Shown here: piece by piece, positions 23,865 through 37,138 of the stretch
Numbering within the stretch: the stretch's first letter is position 1
Layout of the letters: each line of letters begins with the position of its first letter
Assembly: GCA_025331435.1 (NCBI GenBank)
Contig: JAIWNI010000114.1
Span: 24,826-88,825 of the forward strand
Length of the DNA stretch: 64,000 bases
Direction: 5' to 3'
Source: Choanephora cucurbitarum
Lineage: Eukaryota; Mucoromycota; Mucoromycetes; Mucorales; Choanephoraceae
The notes under the pieces: generated by a model
What the model saw: the letters and a program-made list of their open reading frames with translations, nothing else
Databases searched by the model: none
Told to the model about the DNA's origin: nothing
Translations under genes and position numbers: made by a program

Positions 23865-23966
23865 GCCAATCATATATAAGAATTCCTGTACCTGAAAACA
23901 AAAAACTTCTTATTTTCTCCCCCCTTTCCTTTTCTCTTTCTTTTTCTTGATAACTCATATACCAAA
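23865..23966 (+). promoter_or_regulatory. Core promoter region of the small membrane-protein gene
   Basis: CATATATAAG at about 23870-23879 lies about 90 bp upstream of the ATG at 23967 and is followed by a CT-rich leader. This matches the TATA-plus-pyrimidine-leader pattern of other genes here. Confidence 0.4.
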
Positions 23967-24326
23967 ATGATACCCGTGCTACTAAGAGAAAAGAAAAAGG
24001 CAATGATCAATACAGCCTCTTACATGACAGTGGGCACTCTGACTGTTATCAGCATAAGCTCATTGTTTCTATTGTTTATGCTTATCAGTCTAGTGGATGA
24101 CTTAGTGCGTGTGTTGACACCTAAATACCTATTGGACTGGACAACGGTGATCAGTCATATCAGTGCCCAACTCACTCATTTTGCAGAGTGGGAAAAGAAC
24201 AAAAGAGCCTTTTGGTATTCTGAAGACCATCCCATCTATCATCAAGATAAATTTCACGAATTGATATCCACTGTCACCAGCTATATGAATGCTTATGTAG
24301 AGCGAAAACGAAGAGCCACGAAATAA
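23967..24326 (+). CDS. Small membrane protein, function unknown
   Basis: A single-exon frame of 119 residues beginning MIPVLLREKKKAM. One strong hydrophobic segment, about residues 21-44 (VGTLTVISISSLFLLFMLIS), is preceded by several lysines, so a cytosolic N-terminus and one membrane crossing are expected. The C-terminal 70 residues are soluble, with aromatic residues (HFAEWEKNKRAFWYSEDHP) and a basic end (ERKRRATK). I recognise no family. TATA box, CT-rich leader, and tight convergent spacing (42 bp) to VMA21 support a true gene. Confidence 0.55.
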   Translation: MIPVLLREKKKAMINTASYMTVGTLTVISISSLFLLFMLISLVDDLVRVLTPKYLLDWTTVISHISAQLTHFAEWEKNKRAFWYSEDHPIYHQDKFHELISTVTSYMNAYVERKRRATK

Positions 24327-24368
24327 TATGAATAAAGGAAAAAAACAAAGGATAGCTTTATCACGTGA

Positions 24369-24704
24369 TTATTGTGTCTTGGGTTTATCTGCTGTATTTG
24401 GCTTCTCAAGCATGGCTGTGATAATATAAAGAGCAACAATCAGATTGGCCATGGCAGCTGCTGCACCTGCAGCATAAGTTGTGTTGCCTAAGAAAGAAGT
24501 AGTGTGTTATTGCGTCTTTCTCTTATGTTGACATCAGCTTCACTTACCTTCAAACAGACTATGCAACGTAAGAAAGAAAGTCAGGATAGGGAAAGCAAAT
24601 AAGGCAGCTGTGAATACAATCAGCTTGACTAGCACATCCATGTTGTCATTCATCCACACTTGGAGTGAGACTGTTTCTTGTTTTTCTTGATTCGAACTTG
24701 ACAT
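24369..24704 (-). CDS. VMA21: VMA21-like V-ATPase assembly factor
   Basis: Exons on the minus strand: 24704-24548 and 24487-24369, giving 91 residues. Two membrane segments are visible: VLKLIVFTAALFAFPILTFF (about residues 24-43) and AAAAMANLIVALYIITAML (about 63-81). A short loop with FEGNTTYAAG lies between them. The proline after the first hydrophobic stretch and the small second hairpin are typical of VMA21, which helps assemble the V0 ring in the endoplasmic reticulum. The C-terminus KPKTQ has the KxKxx form of an ER-retrieval signal, as expected. An upstream in-frame ATG at 24761 would add a hydrophobic stretch translated from leader sequence and is not preferred. It shares a 108-bp divergent promoter with the cyclophilin gene. 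Confidence 0.85.
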
Positions 24705-24812
24705 GAGTATGCTATGAAAGAGAGAAAGAGAGAGAAAGCTGAAAAATAATAGCCCGCTCATCAGTGATTTTCACTTTCTTTTTTTTTTTTCTTTTTCTAA
24801 AAGAGATTCAAC
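24705..24812. promoter_or_regulatory. Short divergent promoter between VMA21 and cyclophilin
   Basis: Only 108 bp separate the two start codons. The DNA is a GA-rich stretch on the VMA21 side and a T-rich tract on the cyclophilin side, without an obvious TATA box. Confidence 0.45.
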
Positions 24813-25916
24813 ATGAAGATCAATCCTCGTGTATTTTTCGACATTGACATTGATGGCAATAGAAGTAAGCACTTACGCCTACAAAAGCCCTGTTGTATTA
24901 GTTGCTCAATCTCTTGATTAGTTGGTCGCATTGTCATGGAACTATTTGCAGACGAAGTACCAAAGACAGCTGAAAACTTCCGAGCTTTATGTACAGGCGA
25001 GCGAGGTCTGGGCAAGATCTCAAATATGCCACTTCACTACAGAGGCTCCATCTTTCATAGAATCATCAAGGGCTTCATGTGTCAAGGAGGTGACTTTACG
25101 CGTCGTAATGGTACAGGTGGTGAATCGATCTATGGTACAACATTTGCAGATGAATCATTCAGTCGAAAACATGATACACATGGTCTATTGAGTATGGCCA
25201 ATCGCGGTCCTAATACTCAAAGCTCTCAGTTCTTCATTACTACTCGACCTACACCTCATCTCGATGGTAAGCATGTCGTCTTTGGTCGTGTTGTTTCTGG
25301 TTACCAAGTAGTTGAACGTATGGAAAATGAGCCTGTGGATAGTAATGATCGACCTTTACATAATGTGATGATTGCTACCTGTGGTGAGCTTGTGTTAAAG
25401 TTACCACCTGGCGTTGAATGTAAGTATAGCCTAGAGAGAAGGAAACGCATCCCCTGGTTCTGATGCGTCTATTCTAGTGACAGCATTAAAGCGAAAAGAG
25501 CAAGAGCAAGAGAGCGAAGATGAATCAGATAGCTCAGGGAAAAGAAAGCGATCAGATTCCGAGTCAGAGGATGAAAAGAAGAAGAAGAAAAAGAAGAGCA
25601 AAAAGAGTAAAAAGCACAAGAAGCACAAAAAGAGTAAAAAGGAAAAGTATAGTAGTGAAGAAGAAAAGGCATCAGTAGAAGAAATTAAAGAGGAACAAAA
25701 TACCACACAGCCAACTGAAAGGCGTTATCGCGACTTTGAAGATAAGAATGCAGCTAAGCCTGAATGGGAGCAAAGGAGACGATTCAATGCGGATCCTAGT
25801 GTTAACTTTAAAGGAAGAGGCCATGTGGTAAGTGGATCTTTACACTGTTAAACTTTTTTTAGAGGGTATTGTTACTGAAGTTTATTCTATAGAAATATTA
25901 TAGAAAGAGATATTAA
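24813..25916 (+). CDS. Nuclear SR/K-rich cyclophilin (peptidyl-prolyl isomerase, PPIG/NKTR-like)
   Basis: Exons: 24813-24864, 24922-25419, 25478-25827, 25893-25916, giving 307 residues. Residues 8-175 are a cyclophilin domain with [23 protein letters not shown] and [12 protein letters not shown]. The tryptophan of cyclophilin A that contacts cyclosporin (WLDGKH) is histidine here, as in the large nuclear cyclophilins. After it come acidic-serine and lysine-rich stretches (residues about 170-245), then RRYRDFEDK and a terminal GRGHVKYYRKRY. Proteins of this build associate with spliceosomes and the RNA polymerase II tail. The last exon is only 24 nt. It was placed because it gives the expected GRGxxKYR-like end. 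Convergent with the A-T-R gene (26 bp between stop codons). Confidence 0.88.
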
Positions 25917-25942
25917 ACAGATAATAAAGAAAGTGGAACATC

Positions 25943-28900
25943 TTAATTGGGATGGTAAAAACCAACAGATTGCCAGTGAGTAAGGTATTTTCTAAACAAC
26001 TGTGCGTCTAAGACGGGTGATCGATCAATGACAGGAGCCAGCATCTGGGTTTCTTCGGTCTTCCAGATTGGCATCTTAAAGTGAGAGCTTTTGAAGTTGG
26101 CCTCATAGAATGAAATAAGACGATAACATGGGTTGGATTGATCTTGACTGAGTGCTTCTATCCATTCAGCAGTACTGATGATATCAAAGGACATGCCTGC
26201 TTCCTTCATGGCTTGAAGTACATCAGACCAATGAATGCGGTGAGGATTGACAATATGGTAAATAGAATGCGTGCTGTCCTGAAGCATGAGGTCCTTGATG
26301 CTAGCAGAGGCATAATCAACGCTGATCCAATCAATCACGGTATCCAACTGAGGCATCTTATGCATCAGAGAGCCTCCACCAATAAACATGAGTGGGTATT
26401 GTTCAGAGGTATTCCAAACACCATTTTCAGAGTCACCGCAGACTTGGCCAAGACGTTCGATGAAATAAGGCAAGTTCTTTTCAGATGCAAGATAATCAAA
26501 CAGCTTCTCAACAACAAATTTGGAATGAGCATAACCCATTGGCATACATGTATGAGAGTCAAAAGGTAGTGGTTTCTCTTCGATTTCATCTTTACCCATA
26601 CCAGCACTTGCAGAGACACTAGAGATGAAATGAACCTGCATAGGATTCTTGGGGCGATAGGCAAACTTCAAAAGTTGATAGAATGGGGCAATACATTGTT
26701 TGTTGTAATGATTCACAGGCATGTTGAAATCCAATAGCCAAGCACAATGTTGAATGATTGTCACTTCTTCACGGAGACGATCATAGAGTTCCTTTCCGAA
26801 GCCTAAATAGGGAGCAGAGAATTGCATGGGTAAGACTTCAACTCGGTCTGTCTGTAAGAGAGTGATGTCTAGAGAGCGAGATTGGAAAGCTTCAAACAGA
26901 CGCTTGCTCAATTGATCTTGTTGACCTCGGACACAACAGTAAACCTTTTTGACACGAGTATCTTGAAGCAAGTCCCGTAACAAGAATGAACCAAGTGAAC
27001 CAGTGACACCCGTTAATAAGACGACATGGTCTCCAGGAGCAAGCGTGCTTCTTCTTTCAGCCTTTGGGAAGTCCTGTGAAGCCATACGAATGTAATCTTC
27101 AGCTAGTTTTTGTGCAGCTTGGTACTGTTGTTCTCTTTGAAGGGAGGCATCTTGCTTCTCATGACTCAACAGAGCTTTTTGAATGGACTGGATACTAGGG
27201 TGCTGAAACAAGAAGTTTTGAGGTATATCCATATATTCGGCAATGCGATTACGAAGCTGGATGGAAGTAAGCGAATTGAGTCCCAGATCAAACAAAGATT
27301 GAGAATGGTCTTTCAGTTGAGAATGATCGTCAATGTCCAAGACTTCAGCTGCGCATTGTTCCAGGAAGTCGGCGAGTTCATCTGCAGTCCATGACTTGGA
27401 TGTTGTATGAACAGGTCCTTCCAAGAACGTCTTGTAAAGGGCCTCAATTTCTTCTCTGTACATGTCTTCTACAGCTTTGCGTTTGATGGTACATTTATCA
27501 GTTGAAGGCAAGGATTGACCTAAGGGTAGCACCTTGACCATTTGAGGTACAATCTTGCTATGGTTAGGACATTGTGTGTTCACTTTCTTGACAGCATCCT
27601 GTACTTGTGCCATGATATCTTCTGAGCGCATACCGCTAACAACCTCGGGGTCAAGTTCAATCAAGGCAGCAGTACATTGTCTTGCTTGGCCGAGGACAGC
27701 AGCTTGTTTGATCAGATCGCATGCACGCAAAGTGGTTTCCATAGGCAATGGGTTAGTCTTTTCACCATTTTCCATGACCAGTGTGTCATCGCGACGTCCA
27801 ACATAAGCATAGTATTCATCACCCACAGGCTTGAACAAGTCATTGGTATTGTAACCACTACCATCGGGTCGATTGCTTACATTGGTGGCTAGAGTAAGAC
27901 CGTCCGCAGACATAAATAAATGCTTGAGTTCACCTTCGTCTTCAAAAACGCAACGAGTGTTAGGATCAATCATTCGAAGCGAGCTCCAGTGATGCTTTCT
28001 TTGAGGAGAGAGGTCCGAGGTCATGATGGCATTGATCTCAGTTGTGCCGTACATAGTACAAAGGTTAAGACCATGTTCGCAAAGCCAGTCACCGGATGCT
28101 TCACGAAGAGCAGCACCGCCAAACATGGCAAACTTGAGTCGCTTAACAGCATCGAAATCTTGCGTCTTCTTGAGATAGGGAATCATTTGTTCAAAAATAA
28201 GAGGAGGTGCACACATAGCGGTGACGTTGTTGGAACGAAGTGCGTAATCAATGTCTTCTAAGGAAGCAGGGAGATTTTGCATAAAGACGACACTACCGCC
28301 TACTGTAGCCATTGAAAAATGAGCATAGGTACCAAAGATATGAAACCTAAGTGATTTGAAGTTAGAAAATGGTTGAAGTTAGACTGATCAAAGGCAACTT
28401 ACAGAGGTCCGCAAGACAGCATTACATCAGAGGAGCAAAGAGGCTCAATCCCTTTAGCAAAAGGTAGTGTCAAGTGCAATGGAGTCAATAAGTGAAACAA
28501 GTATCGGTTACTCAAGTAGATTGGTTTAGGGAAAGAAGTGGTTCCGGAACTAGACAAGATCAAATGTTATGCGTATGAGTAAACACATTATCCGTTGTCT
28601 ATGAGTTGATTTGTTTTCTTTCTTTACCTATGAATAATCAACGCATCCTTGTTAATATCAGCATCAGAAAATTGAGTGTCAATCAAGTTCTTGTGGTCGG
28701 GATTCAAAGGTTCTTGGAGCAAAAGTTCAATGTCAAATGGCTCTACGACGACTAGTTTCACATTGTCTAGCTGGCTGATAGCATCTCTTGAGATAGAACC
28801 ATACTTGGCATCGGCAATCATAAATTTGGCTTGAGTCTTTTGCATCAAGTTGGTGATAGCAGCTTCTGAATTGCGAGGAGAGATAGCCATCATTGTGCGG

Positions 28901-29199
28901 CGTAGCTTGAGTAAGGCCATCATGACAATTAGATAGTTGATGTTATGTTCACTTATGTAGGCAATCACTTCTGTAGTCTTTGCGTATTGATACCAACGGC
29001 AAGCCAAATTGGTAGCCAAAAGATCTATTTGGGCATAAGTGAGAGTCTTGTAGATTTTATCTTTTGAGATATAGCGAGCAAAAACATTATCAGAATAAAG
29101 CTTGGATTGATGGCTTAACAGATTGGTAAGTGCTTTAAAGTGGTTGGACAATGCTGAACCAGATGCAAAATTGATTGTTTGAGAAGTTGTTGATGCCAT
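25943..29199 (-). CDS. NRPS-like A-T-R enzyme (adenylation, thiolation, thioester reductase)
   Basis: Exons on the minus strand: 29199-28628, 28549-28403, 28346-25943, giving 1040 residues. The adenylation domain spans about residues 20-460 with SSGTTSFPKP (A3), CTMYGTTEINA (A5) and GYNTNDLFK (A7/A8 region). A carrier domain follows with LFDLGLNSLTSIQLRNR, where the serine would take the phosphopantetheine arm. The rest is an NAD(P)-dependent reductase with LLTGVTGSLGSFLLRDLL and the active-site YAHSK. There is no condensation domain. Such proteins activate a carboxylic acid, hold it as a thioester and release it as aldehyde or alcohol. Lys2 (aminoadipate reductase) has the same order, but this protein is shorter and lacks the Lys2 N-terminal part, so a separate acid reductase is more likely. 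Substrate unknown. There is a TATA-like box at about 29290. Confidence 0.87.
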
Positions 29200-30845
29200 T
29201 GTAGGATGTCAGATTCCTTAGATGAACAAAAGAGAGAGAAAGGGAATGTTGATGAAGAAGAAAAAAAAAGGAGAGAAGTAGTTTGCTTTTATATATCTAT
29301 TTTATCAGCGATAAATCAACAATACAGAAGCTGTCTTAATTTAGTTGAACGGTAAAACTTTTTCTCTTTATGTTTAAAGTTCAGAAATAACACTAAGTCA
29401 CCTCTTTTAGTCGTGCTTGTGTCTCTCGTGAGAGCTGTTTAAAACATTCAAAACTCAACAGATGCTTTACCATTGAAGCAAATTGCTGATTTCGTGAAAG
29501 GAACAATCATTATACTTTGACAGCTAAGGCGTTTTTGTTCAGAGAAACGCCTTCAAAAAATACATAAGATCAAGCTAAACTAAATCAAGAGCATGAACCA
29601 TAGTTTAAAGGATGTCAATCTTGATAAATCGATTAACTTTATCGGTAAGATGTGTTCCTTTTGCTTGTTCATTTTTCCTAATTTGGACGAATTTAATTAT
29701 TCTTGAATTGACGTATAGATCATTAGACTTAATCGTTCTACCGAGACAGCATTTTAAAAAGAGATGATGTGTGACTATGTCATCACAGCATGCATTGTAC
29801 GGCAGAACAATTTAGAACTGAGGATTCTGGTAAAATAATTTGTCCTTGTGTCCTAAATGAGTTAAAGACAAAAAGCATGCATTTCATTTAAAGAGCAAAG
29901 GAAATATTTGACTAGATAGCATGGTTATCTACTACTCCTTCTTTCGAGTTTTCCTCAGGCCATCAAACGACGTGCATATGCATTTATATAGTTAAATTCT
30001 TTGTGGTCTTGTTGGATAGAGAAGTTGATTGGGTTTGCATGATTCCTTAGGATAAAGACCCTAGCTGAGCCTAAAAAATTGAGTTCAACTTTCTACCGGT
30101 AACTTTATTTCATTTAAAAAAGACTATTAACTGACAGCGTGACTTGGAGAGCCAGTGCTACAGCCCTCGCTCTTTTCTATAACAATCACGTCAATGATAC
30201 TGCCTATAGAATTGTTATCCGCCTGCTATCGAATGATCTAAAATATCATAAGCTCAGCTTCAAGACTTAGTAATCTGCCGGCGTATTCAGCCATTTTCGA
30301 CACGATTACCAATAAGAATCTTTGCTTTTCTACTTCTTCTCTCCAACGAAGCAAAGGCGCGATACTTTTTTGAGGGACTATTTAGTAGAGAGAGAGAGCT
30401 TTAGACCTGATTCAAATGATTCAATGGTGACTCACTGTTTTATCATTTATAATTGGAAGTAAAGAGGAGAGGAAAATGACATCTCTTGAATAGTGAACTA
30501 AAACTAGCCATATCGATCTATCAGTATTTGATCAAAATACTGAATGCTACATATAACAGTCAAAGACTATTTATATCAAATAAAAGCATGATTGTTTGAT
30601 CTTTCTACAACCTTATTTCACCCTATACAGGCTATTGGGAGTAAACAAAACCAATGATGTAGTAGTGTTTACACATAAACATGCAGAATTTTCTTTTAAC
30701 ACAATTATTAGCGTGGAGTTCAAAAGGCCAACACATATATGCATGCTCCTATGACTTTTCTTCCCCTCATCATTCAAGTACGAACAAAGAAAAAGATATA
30801 CTTGAGAGAATGCTATTGTATTAAAAGGATATATATCTTTATTGA
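29200..30845. other. Intergenic region, promoter of the A-T-R gene plus spacer
   Basis: About 1.65 kb. The first 120 bp form the A-T-R promoter and leader. The rest is AT-rich with no gene I can support. A stretch near 30130-30260 has a 45-codon open frame on the plus strand, but without start, splice or family evidence. Confidence 0.4.
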
Positions 30846-33800
30846 TTATGTAGCTTTCTCTTTACCCTTTAAGGATTTTGTTGTGTTAACGGATTCATTT
30901 GAACCTGTTGTTGTGATTGGAGGAAGGGCTGGCTTTGCCTGAGGATTGCCATGTTGACATATAATACATTCTTGATCTGTCCCCAGCTGTCTATCCAAGC
31001 ATTCTGTATGAAATCCATGTCCACAATGGAACACAGCATATCGTTTTTGAGTAGGAGCATGTTCTGTCGCCTGCTCCTCTTCTTCGTCGTTCTCTTCATT
31101 TGCTTTTAGGCCTGGTTGGTCATCTATTCCCCAGGCCAAAGGAGGATGAAGTAAAGTGAGATCAAGTATGCTGGCACCGCAAATCTCACAAACTGACCGA
31201 GTAGGCCTCCAGCCTTTACTACGCTTTATCACCATGTCCTGTAGACTGCCAAACAAGTCTCGATCAAACAATCGATTTGTCAGCTCTAACAGTTGACCTT
31301 CATACTTGTACGTGTCCAACATGCTCAAGAAAATCTCCCTAAAATTAGCAAAGGTTGTTTCGCCTCGTGCCTGAGAAGTAATCAGACGCTGTAAGAGACG
31401 AGGTAGCGAGACTTGAGGCGACGTGGAGAGCAGCAGAGAGGTCAAGATAGATTGAACGAACGATTTGAATGAATTGACAATACGATGGTGAATTTCGGTA
31501 GGCGCTGAGGCTTTGTTGCTGAGTGCGTTATACATATCGATCGATGCCTCCACATAAGCATCTAATAAACGGAACCAAAGTGTTTCTACCACATGATCAT
31601 TTTGGGTAGCGTCATCTTGAGCACCTACATCAGAGTCATTTCCCACAGAACTGTCTTCACCACTGCCACGACTTAATTCAGGTATATTTTCCTCTTCTTC
31701 GTTGTCTTCGAGTCCCGCTTGATACGTGTTGACAGCCAGACGACTGCTGTTCTCACAAAGGTGTGTACCTACTCTCAAGACACCATTAAGACCAATCAAA
31801 CAGCTATTGACTGTGTTTTGTTCTTCAAATGTCCACATCTTGTCAGAAGATTGATGCTCTTTCAATATAGACAAGATAGCATTGTCCTTTTCTTTTGCTA
31901 CTTCCAACATCTTGTCAAGAGCACCACTTGTGTCACCGTTCTTTTCCATAATCCATACAACAGCATCAATAACACCGTACTGCTCGCAACATTTTTGGAT
32001 CTTGTCTAGAGATACTTCGTTGCTTAGTTTTGTATTGAAATAGTTGAAGACGCCTGAAGGATCAAATCGACACATAAGCTCAATATAACGCTCCTGAATA
32101 GTACTATCCACTTGAGGGATTGTGGCTTCCTTGATGAGACCTTGGTGAAGTTGCTCATCCCCTTGTTGTTCGTCTTGTTCCTCAGAAGGCTCTAGCAGAC
32201 CTCTCAAGTAAGAAAACAATCGTTTGTCTGCTGTCACATGATTCTCCTCATCATCAAACTCTTGGTCTTCTTCTAACCGACGAATAACATCAGTATGGTC
32301 ACTATCCAGATAACTCTCAACAATATGGGCTGTCTTTTGTCCATCAATTTCAACAAATTGTGAAATGCGAATCATAAAGACACGCTTGATTTCTTCCTTC
32401 TGAGAGCTTCTTAAATCATTCGAGCCCAGCAAGCCTTCGACACATTCAAAAACCATTTCTCGACATTCATCATCTTTCAAGTAAGCTTCAACAAGCTTGC
32501 CGTACTTTTCATCGCGACGATAAACGTGTTCCAACACTTTCCAAAATCCTGCTTCTTCATACAACTGAACAAGCTGCTCTTCATGTGAGGGTGTAAAAAC
32601 CATCAGTAGGTTAGATACTGCCTTCTCGCGCTCAGCACGAGTATCAGGATCATGATCCTCCGCTAGTCTGACAAGCACTTTATAGAGGGTCTTGGGCGGT
32701 AACAGAATAAATGTGGTATACATATGCAAGTTTGTAGCAATAAACATGTAGAGTAAAATGAGGTTTTCGTTAGAGATATAATTGTTGGTTGATACTGAAG
32801 GCGATTCGTTGTAGGGCATTGATGGCACATTGATATGAAGGTTAGGTCGGTTTGTACCAAAGGACTGTACAGTAGAAGCAGAGATGGATTGCTTGGGGCG
32901 AGGTGGTGGTAATGGTAAACTATTGCCTGCTGAGCCGCCACCCATTACGTCTAACAGTGTATTCACAATGATCTGTCGAGAGATTACCTTACCAGGTACC
33001 TCATCTTCAAAACGAGAACTCAGAATATCTTCTCCTCCATTCAACCATGGATCTTCAAAAGCTACCTCCAGCGTTTCCAAAAATTTCTTTGTACTAAAGC
33101 GAAGCAATAGACGCAAATAAGGATAGGTAGGCTCGGAAGTGCCTTCGTCTTCTTCTGCTGTCAGTACCAGCTTACCTCCTATAGGCGGCCAGACAACACA
33201 ACGGCCAGAGAACACAAACGAGTAAATGGCACTTCGGGCATCACTTGCTTCATCGGGGTCTAAGATTGCAGTTCCTTCAGGAAACGACCTGCCTGTCAAA
33301 ATGAGCTTGAGATAATCAAAGAGTTTTTCAGCATTCTGGCGTATGTGAGATGCTTGTTGTGTACCTTCTTCTTGACGAAGAACAGCACGAACCACTTTCA
33401 GCATTTCAACCACAGGGCTAACATAATCGTGCATGCTCTTGTTCCATACATACATCATAGCCTCATACATGCCTTCACGATGACACATGCTTACTACCTG
33501 ATCGATATCTAAGTGGCGAGGATTGACATGCCAGATGACTTGTTCTAGGCTATCTAGCAAACGTTTCTTGCTATAATGATCCACCAAGTCTTTCATAAGA
33601 GAAGGTGGTACATCTGGAATACGGTCTGCAACAATACAGGGTTCCAACACTTCTAGGAAGACACCCTTCACCTTATTATCCGCAAATCGCTCATAGACTA
33701 CATCAAACAAGAACTCTGTATTGTTCATGCTCAGACAAGCTTCAATACATCCCTGAGCCAGATCGCGGAACAAGACCATTTCGCCACCTGCAATTTCATT

Positions 33801-36797
33801 TGCCATACCCTCATAGGTACGCTTGGAGGAGAATGCATAGTTGAGTGAGGCTACCAAAAGATCCATCAGATGCTCGCCCACAAGCGATTTGCGAGCCTTT
33901 TCTTCTTCAGGGAGACCAATGACAGTTTGAATACCGACACCGTTGTAAAAACTGGTGGCCAGTTCAATGCTTTCTAGGAAGTCACCTGCTTGCACTAGAG
34001 CTAGGATACGATCTTTCCAGGATAGCAATGTACCGATATAGATCTGCTTCATGCCCAGGAGAAACAGTTTGCCCTTGTAGCCCTTGATTGAACTGAAGTA
34101 AGCCATTTCAACTGATTTGAGTATACTTGAATTTTCAGGTGAGTCCATTGTCAGATTAGCAGCATCGATCACTAGGTCCTTTAAGGGAGTATTAAACCAA
34201 TCATGGTAAATCAGTTGTTTATTACGGACACTGGTTTGTTGAGTCATAACCATCTTTTTGGGATCAAACAAGATCATCTCTTCATTGGATGTAAAGAGCA
34301 CAAGAATTTGTCGGTTGATCCATTGGATGCCTACAATAGCTTCTTTGCATTTCCATTCACCCACTTTTACAAATTCGAGAGAAAGACCCTTTTTACTTGG
34401 GCTGGGCTTTTGAGGAGGTGTTGGTATTCTGGGTGCTCTACTGTTCTGAGGTTGCTGCTTGTTTTCTTGTTCAACTACCACTCGAAGGATAAAAAGATGG
34501 TTTCCCCAAGCAAAAGCAAGCATTGGATCTGAGTTGGGTTGTTTGTCTTTACCTGTATGGCTTGATAAGTTTATGTATATATAGAAAAGAAATGACTGTT
34601 GTTACCTTTGTTGGCAGTTTCTTTAGTGGCCTCGTTATTTCCTGTTCGAAGCACTGGCAACCATGCTAGACAGCCTGACAAAGGCTCAATGTTAGCCTTG
34701 GATCTATCGTCTGAACTGGATGCTGTATCTGGTGTTGAGATAGTTGCTTTTGATTTCAAAAACTTGTAAAGTGTTTGCGTAGTAGGCTTTAAACCAACAA
34801 TAATCATCTAAATAAAAAAACAAAGAATGAGCAAAGTTGAATCTCTATCGACGATTGTTACTCACTTTGTAAGGCGTCAATAAAGCTACTAATCCAAAGC
34901 TTTCGGCGGGATGGGGTATTTGGCCCAAAGGCAATGGCTGCATGGCAAACACAGTACTAGGTCTTCTCATTTTGAATGGTGTGGATAGTGATTGAGATCT
35001 CATCCTAGCATTAGCAGCTACTGTTTGAGCACGCTGAATCTCGGGAGTTAACGAGAGATTTTGGTATCGACCTAAAATACGGGTGGTGTCGACTGCGTTG
35101 ACCATGATGACTTTATAGAGAGTATGATAGAAAGCCATGCCCTGGTCATCACCAGATACAATGTCTGATTTCTTCACACCTACAAATCCAATATGGAGAA
35201 TGGATGCACCCTTGACATGACCTTCTTTACGAGGTACTTGTTGCTGAGGGGTAGATATAGCGCCTGCTACTTGATTGGCTGAAATGGGATCTATCACTCT
35301 AATAGGAGAAGCAGGTTTTCGCATATCCCATACAACAATATAACCTTGAGAATGGCCACAAGCAATGGTTGTATGATCAGCCGAAATAGCCAATGAAGTG
35401 ACTGATCCAAGCTCAATAGCTCGCGTACTGTCACCCAAGATGCATTTCAAGTTCTGCGAATAGTCATACACAAACACCAAGCTACGTGTGGTACCAATCG
35501 CGATTACTCCACTGACGGCCATGACTGAGATTAATCCACTTTCCCGCTTCATTTCTTCCGAATAGAGTTGGTCTGATATCTTGATCAAAGGCGTCCATTT
35601 AAATGCCTCCCAAGGCTCCATGTTTCCTTTATCATCGTCCATAAACAAAGAGCCCGCAAAATCTGAGGAAGAATAGAGTGAGACAGCATCATTACTCAAA
35701 TCCAGACGTTGATTTAGCAGTTGGCTGCTAATGAGCGAATTGGAGCCTGTTCGTTGAGAAGAAGAGGATGAAGCGAATTGAAACCGAGGTGTGCTAGGTG
35801 CTTCTGAAGGCGAATCCTACAAAGTAGAGCATGAGTGGTTTTTATTTTTTTGGGGGGATCTCAAATTTAAACTTACGAAATGCAACAAACTAGAGTCCAC
35901 TTCGGAACCGTCTTCTTCAAAGTCTTCATCTGAATGGTCTGTTTCATTCAGTATGTTTTCTAGTTCGAGATAATTGGCTAGAAAGAAACTTATCCATATC
36001 AGTAGCTGCTAGAAATGTTTCTATAAGCTTCACCACAATAATCAATTTACCTTTCTTTACAAATTCTTCGTACAGGCCAATCTCCTTAAACACTTCCTCT
36101 AACAGATCAATTACCTGTTGCTTTTTCTTCTTTCCGATGCTGTTTTGAGTAGGATTGCTGACGAGTGGACCACCATTCAGATGAATGTGCAAATCTTCTC
36201 GAATTTTGTGCAAATCGTTAAGTCGAGTCTGTATCACTGTGTCAGAAACAACAGGCAAATCAAGTTCGGGAATTCGAAGTGCATGAAACTTTTGTTCAAG
36301 AACCGTCAGTGGCGGGACACCATTTATCAGACGTGTATGATAGGGAATGGCATCCAAGACTTTAGAAAGTGGATCAGGCTGGCTCCTTTCAAACAACTTG
36401 GGTGATAACGGTTGATTAAAGAAAGTAGACTGACGCGGTGTATTTGGCCTATAGGATGTTCAATGAGTTTTGTATTCACACAAACATGAAATAATTACGT
36501 TGAATAATCTGAAGCAATCGACTGTGATCGTTGATGGCTCATGAAAGTTTTGAGATCAGCCAAGTATTTATCGGCAAGTGACCGATCCTCTAGCGCAGCT
36601 CTCAGATCTTCAGGCAGTTCAGCAGTAGCTGTATTAAGGTCGATATCGATATGGTTCAGCATCTCTTCGTCATCCTCTGAGCTTTCTTCCAATACTTCTT
36701 TCAACAGAGCATCATAGTTGCTCTGAAAGTTGACAGAGCCTGTACTGACGCTAGGCTCCATCACTGGTGAATTAGGTTGTTTGTCTTCTGGATTCAT
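30846..36797 (-). CDS. VPS8: VPS8-like CORVET subunit (WD40 propeller, solenoid, C-terminal RING-H2)
   Basis: Exons on the minus strand: 36797-36499, 36448-36051, 35977-35877, 35816-34866, 34807-34606, 34552-30846, giving 1885 residues. The N-terminus is acidic and serine-rich. WD40-like strands follow, with SGVIAIGTTRSLVFVYDY and TTIACGHSQGYIVVWDMRKP. In the long last exon the alpha-solenoid holds the conserved Vps8 region (RDLAQGCIEACLSMNNTEFL, DYVSPVVEMLKVVRAVLRQE). Near the C-terminus is a RING-H2 finger: CEICGASIL, then FHCGHGFHTEC, then CIIC. VPS8 is the CORVET-specific subunit that binds Rab5/Vps21 and tethers early endosomes. The protein is longer than yeast (1274) or human (1428) VPS8, mainly through low-complexity linkers. 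No frameshift is needed. Confidence 0.88.
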
Positions 36798-37138
36798 AAC
36801 ACGGCTAAGAAGTCAGTTGGTGCCTTTTTTGTCGGTAGTTCAAAGAAATAGTGAAAAGAACACCTAGTATTTATTTCTCCGTTGCAAACCTAGTGAGAAA
36901 ATGTCGCTGGTAGAGACATATTCATGAATTTTCTTCCTCATCCTATTTTGATTTTCTCGAGTTACACCCATTCAATTTTGATAAGATTAGTATCATTCTA
37001 AAGCTCATACTGACGGATCTATGTAGGTGTTGTTGTTTTTTATATTTAACTCACTTCATCACTATACATTTTCAAAGCTGTGTTTTTCAAAAAAGGCAAT
37101 TTCATTGATTGGTTAAAACTCAGCTTGAAGAAGCCTCA
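36798..37138. other. Spacer between VPS8 promoter and decayed transposase
   Basis: About 340 bp. It holds the VPS8 leader and AT-rich DNA, with no gene. Confidence 0.4.
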
